This document shows, one piece after another, positions 1 to 6,987 of a DNA stretch of 64,000 nucleotides. The number at the start of each line of letters is the position of its first letter. Position 1 is the stretch's first letter. The stretch spans positions 1 through 64,000 of IMG/VR virus record IMGVR_UViG_3300032249_001455. One strand, written 5' to 3'. The stretch is from a virus. Under the pieces are notes generated by a model. The model searched no databases, was not told the origin of the DNA, and saw only the letters and a program-made list of their open reading frames with translations. A program made the position numbers and the translations under genes.

Positions 1-498
1 CGTAGGAGTTAGTGTAGGTGTATTTGTACTTGTCGGTGTCAATGTTGGTGTTGATGTTGCAGTTATCGTAGGAGTTAGTGTAGGTGTTGATGTAGGTGTT
101 CTTGTTGGTGTGAGTGTAGGTGTATTTGTCCTTGTCGGTGTCAATGTAGGTGTTGATGTAGGTGTTCTTGTTGGTGTGAGTGTAGGTGTTGATGTTGCAG
201 TTATCGTAGGAGTTAGTGTAGGTGTTGATGTTACAGTTATCGTAGGAGTTAGTGTAGGTGTATTTGTACTTGTCGGTGTCAATGTTGGAGTTGATGTTGC
301 AGTTATAGTAGGAGTGAGTGTAGGTGTTGATGTAGGTGTTCTTGTTGGTGTTAGTGTAGGTGTATTTGTCCTTGTCGGTGTCAATGTTGGAGTTGATGTT
401 GCAGTTATAGTAGGAGTGAGTGTAGGTGTTGATGTTGCAGTTATCGTAGGAGTTAGTGTAGGTGTTTGAGTTGGTGTGAGTGTAGGAGTGAGAGTGGG
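1..498. repeat. Tandem 12/24-bp degenerate repeats
   Basis: Units of the form GTAGGTGTTGATGT / GTAGGAGTTAGT recur throughout in a 12-bp period with 24-bp higher-order variants. On the minus strand they encode the TPTL/TPTI array. Substitutions are mostly confined to the residue between TPT units (L, I, R, S, N, Q), as expected if the minus-strand protein is the selected product. Such arrays expand and contract by slippage or recombination. Confidence 0.85.
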
Positions 499-579
499 AG
501 TAGCCGTTTCAACCGGCTTGTCCGACAGGGAGAATAAAACATCCTTGTTTTTGGTATTTTTTATTTCGCCAAGTCGCAT
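1..579 (-). CDS. Thr/Pro-repeat (PT-repeat) structural-type protein, partial
   Basis: Reading frame open from an ATG at 579 down to base 1 with no stop, so the C-terminus lies outside the window (193 codons visible). About 25 ordinary residues beginning [13 protein letters not shown] are followed by a low-complexity array built from TPTLTPT units alternating with ITATS, RTPTS, RTNTP and STNTP. The frame contains no stop over the whole array. It starts 5 nt after the stop of the upstream adenylate-forming gene and is probably in the same minus-strand operon. PT-rich linkers occur in extended, often glycosylated surface or fibre proteins. That role is inferred, and the adjacent glycosyltransferase fits it. 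The opposite strand also has an open frame (Gly/Val repeats), which I regard as a shadow. Confidence 0.7.
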   Translation of the reverse strand, partial: MRLGEIKNTKNKDVLFSLSDKPVETATPTLTPTLTPTQTPTLTPTITATSTPTLTPTITATSTPTLTPTRTNTPTLTPTRTPTSTPTLTPTITATSTPTLTPTSTNTPTLTPTITVTSTPTLTPTITATSTPTLTPTRTPTSTPTLTPTRTNTPTLTPTRTPTSTPTLTPTITATSTPTLTPTSTNTPTLTPT

Positions 580-584
580 TATTT

Positions 585-1796
585 CTAGTCTTCCACGATA
601 AACCTAAACTCAAATCTGTCGGTCAATTTGGATATTTCGCCCCTCTGCCCTTCGGGGATTTCTTCCGAGGAAATGATATCGATCGTATTTAGGCCGCATC
701 TGACCTGTTTTATGCATTTGGAATTAATTTTTGCTATTCTGCATTTGAGGTCTTGCAGGCATGTACCTTTCATTGAAAAAGGCCTGTTTTCTAGGAATTC
801 AAATTCTCTGTAGAGTCTGCCGCATTCGCACCTTTGGTAGGAATTTGATATTGAACACATGTCTCCATTCCAGTATCTGACGAAGGGAGAAGGAATTGAG
901 AAATAGTCGGTGCTGACCAGTTTTCCGCCCAATTCCTCGCACCAGGACAGGTTGTCAAGAAGGTGGTAGTTTTTGTGCCTGCATGTGAAGAAAGTCGCCC
1001 CTCCATCCCAGCACCTCATGTGATCGCAGACATGATCTGCGCGACCTTCCATGAGGTAGGCCGCATCCTCTTGAAGCAGTCTTTCGTTACTGTTGCTGAG
1101 CAGGCCGCATATTTTATCGCTTATGTTCATCCTTCTCATGTAGTGGCACATGGAGTTGGTTGCGGGTCCGGGGGCGAAAATGACGTCAATTCTGTTTTCT
1201 AGGAGATGGCGGATTAGATTTACGAAGAAATCACGGTGGCTATCCTCAAAGGCCTTGAAGTTCACGTAATGCACTTCGGCCTTTCTCGATGTGCCGTGGT
1301 GTTCCATGAAGTTGGCGGAGTCGTCCCGCACGGTAATTAATTTTTTAGGATCGTACTGATTGCTGTTGAAGAAATAGAGTATTTTTGGCCTTTTTGGAAC
1401 ATCAAATTCATCAAGAATTAGATCGTAGTGGTTCAATCCCTCTATGAAATAAAGGAAAGGCTCCCATCTCATGTATCCAAAAGGACTTCCTGTGGTGCTT
1501 CCGCTGGTCGCCATTGGCTGAGCCTCGTCCATCGCCGATTTGACATACCACAGACCTTTGTCTAAAAGATCTGCCTTGGATGCAAAGTCCCTTTTTTTTG
1601 AATAAACGGGACTCATTTTCCGCGCCCAGGACTCTATGTTCCTCTTCAGTATCCCCGTAATCTCTACTACTAATTCTTCTTCCTCAAAAAGCAGGTCGCG
1701 GCAGAATGGCCTGTACTCGTGGAGAATCTCCTTGGAAGGAAGCGAAGCAGTCCTCCATTTTAATATGAATTCTTTCAGAGCCTGTGTATTCCGCAT
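585..1796 (-). CDS. CapK/PaaK-like adenylate-forming enzyme
   Basis: 403 aa. The motif [10 protein letters not shown] (residues 96-105) matches the P-loop-like A3 motif of the AMP-binding (phenylacetate-CoA ligase / CapK / coenzyme F390 synthetase) superfamily. A CECGRLY segment near the C-terminus and the ending GLNTIDII...GEISKL also fit the PaaK/CapK type, including its Cys-rich site. Family members activate a carboxylate as the acyl-adenylate; the substrate cannot be read here. It is slightly shorter than PaaK (about 430-450 aa). It overlaps the end of the upstream GT2 gene by 22 bp and is followed 5 nt later by the PT-repeat gene, so the three look like one operon that builds or modifies a surface structure. 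Assignment to the superfamily is good; the exact role is unknown. Confidence 0.7.
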   Translation of the reverse strand: MRNTQALKEFILKWRTASLPSKEILHEYRPFCRDLLFEEEELVVEITGILKRNIESWARKMSPVYSKKRDFASKADLLDKGLWYVKSAMDEAQPMATSGSTTGSPFGYMRWEPFLYFIEGLNHYDLILDEFDVPKRPKILYFFNSNQYDPKKLITVRDDSANFMEHHGTSRKAEVHYVNFKAFEDSHRDFFVNLIRHLLENRIDVIFAPGPATNSMCHYMRRMNISDKICGLLSNSNERLLQEDAAYLMEGRADHVCDHMRCWDGGATFFTCRHKNYHLLDNLSWCEELGGKLVSTDYFSIPSPFVRYWNGDMCSISNSYQRCECGRLYREFEFLENRPFSMKGTCLQDLKCRIAKINSKCIKQVRCGLNTIDIISSEEIPEGQRGEISKLTDRFEFRFIVED

Positions 1797-2446
1797 CCTT
1801 CACGCACATAGAAGTTGAGGGTGACCTTTCCGGTGTGTCTCCATGAGACATCCTTCCATCTAGATATGATGTCCCAGTCGTTGCATTTTGGTACGAACCT
1901 CCAGCCACCGTATCTATGTATGAGGTGCCTTTTGTGCATCATCTCGCTTGTGTCTATGTAGCCTGGGGCGGGTTTGGAAGGATGTATTCTCTCTCCCATC
2001 ACCTTCATTTCGTGGTCATATAGCCTTGTGCCTGTATATGCCATGTCAACATCGCCGTATTTCATTAGCGAATAAAGCGATTCAAGGTGGTCCGGCTCGT
2101 ACCAGTTGTCGTCGTCAAGGTAGCTGATGAGGTCGTGGTCTGTGTTCAGGATTGCGAAGTTCCTCGGACCCCATCCGGCGGCTCCGCAGTTTACGGGAAG
2201 GTTGAAAAAACGGAACCTCTTGTCTTTTATTGACATGCAGAAGTCCACGGTGGATCTGCAATTTTCGCATTCCCTGCAGGTGTTCAGGTCGCAGGCGGTT
2301 CTGCATCCGTCTTTGACGATCACGCAGTCAAAGTTGGAATGGGTCTGCTCAGTCAGCGATGCTACAGATCTCTTGATCCACTCTATTTTGGAGTGGTATG
2401 TGGGTAGACAAACCAGAACCCTATCGGACTTTCCATGTCCAGACAT
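1775..2446 (-). CDS. GT2-family glycosyltransferase
   Basis: 223 aa. The N-terminus VLVCLPTYHSKIEWIKRSV and the acidic DDDNWY at 111-116 (after ISYL) are the nucleotide-sugar and metal-binding elements of GT-A fold family 2 enzymes. The segment GAAGWGPRNFA precedes the DXD, as in typical GT2 proteins. Unusually, residues 48-70 insert a Cys cluster (C48, C52, C57, C60, C63, C70) that could bind metal or form disulfides. An AAGGAGG ribosome-binding site lies 5 nt upstream of the ATG at 2446. First gene of the minus-strand operon. Confidence 0.8.
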   Translation of the reverse strand: MSGHGKSDRVLVCLPTYHSKIEWIKRSVASLTEQTHSNFDCVIVKDGCRTACDLNTCRECENCRSTVDFCMSIKDKRFRFFNLPVNCGAAGWGPRNFAILNTDHDLISYLDDDNWYEPDHLESLYSLMKYGDVDMAYTGTRLYDHEMKVMGERIHPSKPAPGYIDTSEMMHKRHLIHRYGGWRFVPKCNDWDIISRWKDVSWRHTGKVTLNFYVREGCGIHRL

Positions 2447-2461
2447 CTGCCTCCTTGCGGC

Positions 2462-2477
2462 ATCCGCTATAGCGGAT
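2462..2477. promoter_or_regulatory. 16-bp perfect palindrome in a divergent intergenic region
   Basis: ATCCGCTATAGCGGAT is perfectly self-complementary and sits in the 124-bp gap between the divergently transcribed GT2 gene (minus) and the protease gene (plus), 16 bp from the GT2 start codon. A second, shorter palindrome CCTCATGAGG lies at 2503-2512. The position suits a dimeric repressor/activator operator or a transcript-start hairpin for the minus operon. No obvious -35/-10 pair was assigned. Confidence 0.4.
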
Positions 2478-2570
2478 TTGCTGCATTATTTACGTACGAA
2501 CGGCCTCATGAGGTGGGTATTTTGGAAAAAAATATGTTCAAATGACTATCGTGGACAATAGATATGAAAC

Positions 2571-3326
2571 ATGCAAATCGCTCTTGCCGCATTGATGGTT
2601 GTGCTGGCGACCTCTTTCTCTTATTCGGGAACCATAGATCCCTCCGTTCCCGATTCGAGGCATGTGGAGTATGGAAGACAATTCATCCATGTGGCAAAGA
2701 TCAAGGGCATATGCAACTGCAAGAAGAGGGATGGGGAGCATGACTTCCATGCGAGCGCAGTGATAATTTCTCCCCACTGGGCGGTGACAGCCGCTCATGT
2801 TGTCAGTTCTGCTGATGACGTGGCCATTGTGGCTGGCGGAAAAGAATACAAGATAAGCAAGGTCGAAATACATAAGGATTTCGACAAGGACAAAGTGGGA
2901 AACAACGACATAGCCCTGTGCTATTCCGAAGAGAATTTCGGAATGGATTTCTATCCAGAGTTGTACGTCCGCGATGACGAGGCGGGAAAGATTGCGACCA
3001 TATGCGGATACGGAACTACCGGCACTTTTTCCACGGGGGCGGTCAAGTCGGATGATCTGAAAAGGGCGGGTTCCAATGTGATTGAAAGAACGGAAAGGAA
3101 ATGTCTCGTATGCAACAATCTGGGGGGGAGAAGAACCGAACTTGAATTCATGATCGCCAGCGGGGACAGCGGAGGCGGACTTTTCATAGACGGGAAACTG
3201 GCGGGGGTGAATTCGTTCGTCATGGCGGACGACGGAAAGCCAAACTCCGACTACGGCGACGAATGCGCCCACACGAGGGTGAGCCTCTATGCGGATTGGA
3301 TTAAAGAGACCATGGAGAAGGACTGA
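2571..3326 (+). CDS. Secreted trypsin-like serine protease
   Basis: 251 aa. The first 19 or so residues are a typical signal peptide (MQIALAALMVVLATSFSYSG). The chymotrypsin-fold triad is complete: His76 in WAVTAAHVV, Asp113 in NNDIAL, Ser200 in ASGDSGGG. A CNC pair (48-50) and CLVCN (178-182) may form disulfides. The predicted product is exported to the periplasm or outside and cleaves protein. Such enzymes are rare in phage genomes; candidate roles are receptor or capsule-protein processing or maturation of a virion protein (inference). It stands alone, divergent from the glycan operon, with a short unknown minus-strand gene convergent downstream. Confidence 0.85.
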   Translation: MQIALAALMVVLATSFSYSGTIDPSVPDSRHVEYGRQFIHVAKIKGICNCKKRDGEHDFHASAVIISPHWAVTAAHVVSSADDVAIVAGGKEYKISKVEIHKDFDKDKVGNNDIALCYSEENFGMDFYPELYVRDDEAGKIATICGYGTTGTFSTGAVKSDDLKRAGSNVIERTERKCLVCNNLGGRRTELEFMIASGDSGGGLFIDGKLAGVNSFVMADDGKPNSDYGDECAHTRVSLYADWIKETMEKD

Positions 3327-3357
3327 ACAGGGCTTCCTTAAAATGAAGCATGTCGGC

Positions 3358-3738
3358 TCATGGGGCAATGGTGATGTGCATGGATTCGGGGGGGTCGTCG
3401 AAAACGAGCCTCATATATCCGCAGACCCAGGCCTTTCTCCTTTGAGACCCATAAGTTATCTCGTAAATCCAGCCGTCCATAAACTTCTCTAGATAGTTTG
3501 CGGAAGCGTCGCATTCCAAAGAGGGTTCATTGGAGAATTGCAGCATGAAGTCCCCGTCCATGCCCTTTCTTTTTGCTCCCTCTAGAAGAAAGGAATCGAC
3601 GCCAGCGACGTTGGGCGGAAGAACCATGCGGACGAAATCGGGAGGCGACAGATCGTAGGCCCAGCCTCCGTAATCCAGAAAGAGTCTTCCTTTTCTCTTG
3701 AGGATTTTGAATTGCAATACCTTTTCAGGAATATTCAT
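3358..3738 (-). CDS. Unknown protein
   Basis: 126 aa from the ATG at 3738 (MNIPEKVLQF). This start overlaps the end of the upstream gene by 14 bp; the frame is open 33 bp further upstream, but the longer start would lie deep in that gene. No recognised domain; mixed alpha/beta composition with a C-terminal ITYGSQRRKAWVCGYMRL segment. Coupled to the 226-aa gene. Confidence 0.6.
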   Translation of the reverse strand: MNIPEKVLQFKILKRKGRLFLDYGGWAYDLSPPDFVRMVLPPNVAGVDSFLLEGAKRKGMDGDFMLQFSNEPSLECDASANYLEKFMDGWIYEITYGSQRRKAWVCGYMRLVFDDPPESMHITIAP

Positions 3739-4405
3739 GGACGAAAAGTTCCTTGAAAAACAACTCCGCATGTGGACTTATGGAAGAGCGGTAGTAGACC
3801 TTGTCGAAATCCAGAGAGTCTAGGTCTCCAAAAATGCGAGACATCCAGGGAGAAAGCACGGCATAGAATGGGGAAACCTCTCCGTTTCCTATCCATGTTT
3901 TCATCTTGTCCGTGTTCAGTTCCATGGATTTGAATTCCAAAAGGCTCCTTTTTTCAAAAAATTCGTATGTCGCCTTCATTTCGGAAATTACCTTGGATGA
4001 TTTAGTTGAAATGTCGGCTTCCTTGGAATCCAATACCCGCTCCAGCTTTTTTCTGTACCTGTATCTCCAGAGCTTCCATCTCTTCCATGCCTTCTCGCCC
4101 ACAAGGCAGTGGGGTTCTATGAGGGCGTGAACCTCCCCCTCCTTGATCGCCTTCAGAATCTGAAGCTGAGAGCGGATGTATAGGTGTATCTCATTGTCTT
4201 GCAAGATTCCTTTCATTTCTTTTGCAAGTTTATAGCAGTATTTGAAAAGTGTGGACTTTCTTGGGTCTGCATTGGCCTTGAGCTTGACAAACTGCTCTTT
4301 TGGCAGTTCCCTTCTGCACTCGTCCTGCCATATGAGGGCTATCTTGTAGGCCTTGGCCTCCATATCCGTCATCTTGTACTTGATTATCGGCTCAAGTTCC
4401 TTCAT
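3725..4405 (-). CDS. Unknown Lys-rich helical protein
   Basis: 226 aa, strongly basic and predicted mostly helical, with many K/E/W/R residues (e.g. GEKAWKRWKLWRYRYRKKLE). No recognised family. First gene of a minus-strand pair reading out of the 503-bp non-coding region; an A-rich stretch lies just before its ATG. The basic surface suggests nucleic-acid contact, but this is inference only. Confidence 0.6.
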   Translation of the reverse strand: MKELEPIIKYKMTDMEAKAYKIALIWQDECRRELPKEQFVKLKANADPRKSTLFKYCYKLAKEMKGILQDNEIHLYIRSQLQILKAIKEGEVHALIEPHCLVGEKAWKRWKLWRYRYRKKLERVLDSKEADISTKSSKVISEMKATYEFFEKRSLLEFKSMELNTDKMKTWIGNGEVSPFYAVLSPWMSRIFGDLDSLDFDKVYYRSSISPHAELFFKELFVHEYS

Positions 4406-4908
4406 TTTTTTTCTCTATTGCAGAAGTTTTCAAGTCTAGTTATTATGTCCGCATGCGAAAGATCATCCACTGACTATCATAACCTACGAACCTGAAACTT
4501 TCAACCTTTTCGTGGGATGATATTTCGCAAGAGTAGATGTTTGGTCACCCCAAAAGGGCGGCTGGGTTATAAACTCCCCAGCAGTTCCAAGCCTTTGCGC
4601 TGAGACGCGTGTATGACTAGGAGGCTGTGTTTTTTCGGAGGAAATTCTTTTTTACGGCGAAAGCCGGTTTTTACCGTGTAACCCGATAGTAGTAGACTCT
4701 ATCACGGGGCCTGGGTCACGGTCCTTAATGGGAACAGAGATAAAAAAAGTTGCAGTAGTCCGAAAAGAGGAACGGAGAAGGTAGAACCAGACAGCAGAAT
4801 AAGGAAAACCTGGAAATCCGAATGAGAGATATAAGTGATTAAATTCCTTATATCTCTTTAGTAGGGTTCCCTAGGGAAGGACCCCGTTGTATAAAAAGAA
4901 AGGCAACC
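4406..4908. other. 503-bp structured non-coding region (candidate RNA, origin or control region)
   Basis: No plausible ORF on either strand. It lies between divergent genes and holds many local inverted repeats: GCTGGG/CCCAGC (4561-4566 with 4577-4582), a GNRA-type hairpin CGGC-GAAA-GCCG near 4654-4665 flanked by T-runs on both sides, and an 11-bp perfect stem at 4825-4857. Purine-rich single-stranded-looking stretches (4735-4820) separate them. The density of stems is more than a promoter gap needs. Possibilities are a phage ncRNA, a replication origin beside the polymerase gene, or a degenerate intron. I could not find the conserved group I intron core or tRNA features. Confidence 0.4.
4825..4857 (+). 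terminator. 11-bp perfect inverted repeat
   Basis: AGAGATATAAG and CTTATATCTCT pair perfectly around an 11-nt loop and are followed by TTTAG. It could end a transcript made from the non-coding region, or serve as an operator before the small gene at 4909. The stem is AT-rich, so a weak terminator or protein-binding site are both possible. Confidence 0.35.
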
Positions 4909-5103
4909 ATGCAGAAAGATGATTTGACTGGAAAATGCTTCGGCAAGCAAAGAGGGGATACCAATAGAAAGTTGAGAAGAAATTTGAGGAGAATGGCTGA
5001 CAGAAAGGGCATCTCCTACAAGGAAGCGATATTGAAATTCTACAAGGTTTCAAGTTATGACCAATTGGACAAGAACCTCGTTTATTCACTTAACAAGAAG
5101 TAG
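4909..5103 (+). CDS. Small basic protein
   Basis: 64 aa, highly basic (RKLRRNLRRMADRKG), with a C-terminal half predicted helical (SYKEAILKFYKV). No family recognised. It directly precedes the DNA polymerase gene (22 bp gap), so a DNA-binding accessory role is possible. An AAAGGCAACC stretch upstream of the ATG gives a weak ribosome-binding site. Confidence 0.55.
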   Translation: MQKDDLTGKCFGKQRGDTNRKLRRNLRRMADRKGISYKEAILKFYKVSSYDQLDKNLVYSLNKK

Positions 5104-5125
5104 GAGTTGTGGTAGAATTTTTTAA

Positions 5126-6433
5126 ATGAGCAGATTTTCGGAAATACTCCCGAGCATAAAGGGCAAGGATGTCTACCTCTATCTTTCCAGGGAGAACCCC
5201 GACTGGCGGGATTCCGGGCAGGATGTCAGCCTCGTAGTCCATTTTGGAGGAAAGAGGGTTACCTTGCCCCTCGGGGACTCCTCCGAACTGAACTACCTCG
5301 TCTCTTCTTTGTATCACTTCCTGGACTCCGACAGGCTCGTTCTGGCGTGGGGAGCCAAGGATGTCTTCTCCTACCTCAAAGGGCGTACGGAGATGAATCT
5401 GGAGATCCACAGTCAGGTCTACGACCTTTCCCTCATCTCTTCCTATCTCGGTGCGGCTCCCGCGAGGCCTGAAAATTTCAGGGACGCAGTATCGCTCCTG
5501 AAGGGGCTCATGTCCGATGCCCTCTGGAAGAAATTTTCTCCATACTACTCCGCCGTCCAGGTCCCGATGTTTTCCTCGATTCTTCCGGAGATTGAGACGG
5601 GCTGCATAGTCGATAACAAGAGGAAGAAATGCGTTTACCCGACCTATGTCATGGAGGGGCAGATAAACGGAAGACTGAAGGCCATCAAGGTCGATTCCTC
5701 CTCCTACAACCCCCACTCCATCGGCGAGGAAGAGAGGGCAAGCCTGCGTCCCAGGGGCTACGACGAGGCTTTCGTCTATTTTGACTACAGAAACATGGAG
5801 GTCGCGGTCCTCCAGTGGCTTTCCGGCGACCCCGCCCTGGCGTCAATTCTTGAATCGGGCAAGGATCTCTACAAGGAGATATGGCGCAAGATAACAAGGC
5901 AGGAACCCACGGACTCCCACAGAAAACTCTGCAAGAACACGTTTCTTCCGGTCGTATTCGGCCAGGGCAAGGCCTCCCTTGCCAAAAAACTGGGATCATC
6001 GGAAGAAATTGCGGCCAAGCTCATAGATAGCCTGGTCGATACCTTTCCCGTTGCCTTCGACTGGGTCGAATCCCAGTCACCCGACGGCAACAACACGGCA
6101 ACTGATGTTTTTGGTCGCAGAAGGACTTTTGACGGACAAGAACTGTACAAGATTAAAAATTTTTGTATTCAGTCGCCAGCGAGCATGATTTGTTTGAGAA
6201 AACTTGTGAAATTGCACGAGGCTCTGGCCGGCAAGGCCAGCATCGGTTTTCATGTGCATGACGGATATTGCGTACTTTGCGACAAAAAGAACCTTGCTTC
6301 CACCTGCGAACTCGGAATTAACGTTCTTGAGGAGGAGGATGAAATGTTCCCCGGCCTGGTACTCAAGACCACATGCAAGTTCGGACAAAATCTCAATGAT
6401 TTGGAAACTTTTACCAAGAGGATAAAAATATGA
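5126..6433 (+). CDS. Divergent compact family A DNA polymerase
   Basis: 435 aa. Family A motifs occur in order: T-motif-like QINGRL (179-184); motif A YFDYRNMEVAVLQWLSGDP with catalytic Asp220; motif B HRKLCKN....FG with Lys270; NFCIQSPASMI (345-355); motif C IGFHVHDGYC with Asp379. Motif C reads HDG instead of HDE. The N-terminal 150 residues keep only a trace of the 3'-5' exonuclease fold (LAWGAKDVFSYL), so proofreading is probably lost. There is no 5'-3' nuclease. It is much shorter than Pol I (about 930 aa) or T7 Pol (704 aa). It overlaps the next gene by 4 nt. Presumed replicative enzyme with the DnaB-like helicase at 15.9 kb. Confidence 0.85.
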   Translation: MSRFSEILPSIKGKDVYLYLSRENPDWRDSGQDVSLVVHFGGKRVTLPLGDSSELNYLVSSLYHFLDSDRLVLAWGAKDVFSYLKGRTEMNLEIHSQVYDLSLISSYLGAAPARPENFRDAVSLLKGLMSDALWKKFSPYYSAVQVPMFSSILPEIETGCIVDNKRKKCVYPTYVMEGQINGRLKAIKVDSSSYNPHSIGEEERASLRPRGYDEAFVYFDYRNMEVAVLQWLSGDPALASILESGKDLYKEIWRKITRQEPTDSHRKLCKNTFLPVVFGQGKASLAKKLGSSEEIAAKLIDSLVDTFPVAFDWVESQSPDGNNTATDVFGRRRTFDGQELYKIKNFCIQSPASMICLRKLVKLHEALAGKASIGFHVHDGYCVLCDKKNLASTCELGINVLEEEDEMFPGLVLKTTCKFGQNLNDLETFTKRIKI

Positions 6434-6987
6434 AGACGATTCAGGATTCCTTTCCCGTCACCGAAGAGGAGTATCTTCTTCTGGACGGCAAGTTCGGCGA
6501 ACTGTGCGAATACCAGGCCTGGCAGCTCATAAAAAAGAACACCAGGAACAACCACACCGACAGCCAGGAGGACATCGCGCAGGACATGAGGATCGCCCTC
6601 CTCCGTGCGGCCTCGTACTACAAGAGGCAGTGCTACATCGAGGAGTGCCTTGAGAAGTGCAAGAAGTATGCCAAGGACGCGGTGATCAAGAGCGTCCTGA
6701 AGCAGCTTCTGAACCTGTGGAAGAACAAGACAAGGCACGGCGCAAACAAGCAGAAGTTCGGGCCGCATCAGGAAAAGATGCTTGACAAACTCGTTAAGTC
6801 CCTCGTGCCTTCCAAGGAGAGACCGGACAGGAAGGCTCCCTTGAGGATAGACACGAAGTTCATCACCTACTGCAAGGCGATAACATGGAATGCGCAAAAG
6901 TCGCTCGGCAAGAGGATAACTAGAGAGAAGTCAATCAGGACGGGAATGGTGTCCTTGTCCGAATACGATTACCTTGGTGGAAATTAA
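6430..6987 (+). CDS. Putative sigma-like transcription factor
   Basis: 185 aa, basic. Residues 25-65 (LCEYQAWQLIKKN...SQEDIAQDMRIALLRAASYYKRQ) follow the region 2 pattern of sigma factors: an A.KLA-type helix, then an EDL.QE..I.LL.AA..Y-like helix. A second basic helical block (KAITWNAQKSLGKRITREKS) could be a region-4-like DNA-contact segment. It could be the phage's late-gene sigma (gp55 analogue), but similarity is only at pattern level. Coupled to the polymerase by ATGA; its TAA overlaps the ATG of the next gene. Confidence 0.4.
   Translation: MKTIQDSFPVTEEEYLLLDGKFGELCEYQAWQLIKKNTRNNHTDSQEDIAQDMRIALLRAASYYKRQCYIEECLEKCKKYAKDAVIKSVLKQLLNLWKNKTRHGANKQKFGPHQEKMLDKLVKSLVPSKERPDRKAPLRIDTKFITYCKAITWNAQKSLGKRITREKSIRTGMVSLSEYDYLGGN

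Noticed and set aside
110-469. Plus-strand ORF coding Gly/Val repeats
   Set aside because: Pure shadow of the minus-strand Thr/Pro repeat gene; no ribosome-binding site, no non-repeat N-terminus.
4406-4908. Group I intron or tmRNA
   Set aside because: The conserved P7/R-S core of group I introns and the tRNA-like acceptor/T-arm ends of tmRNA are not visible; the flanking genes are divergent, not a split gene.
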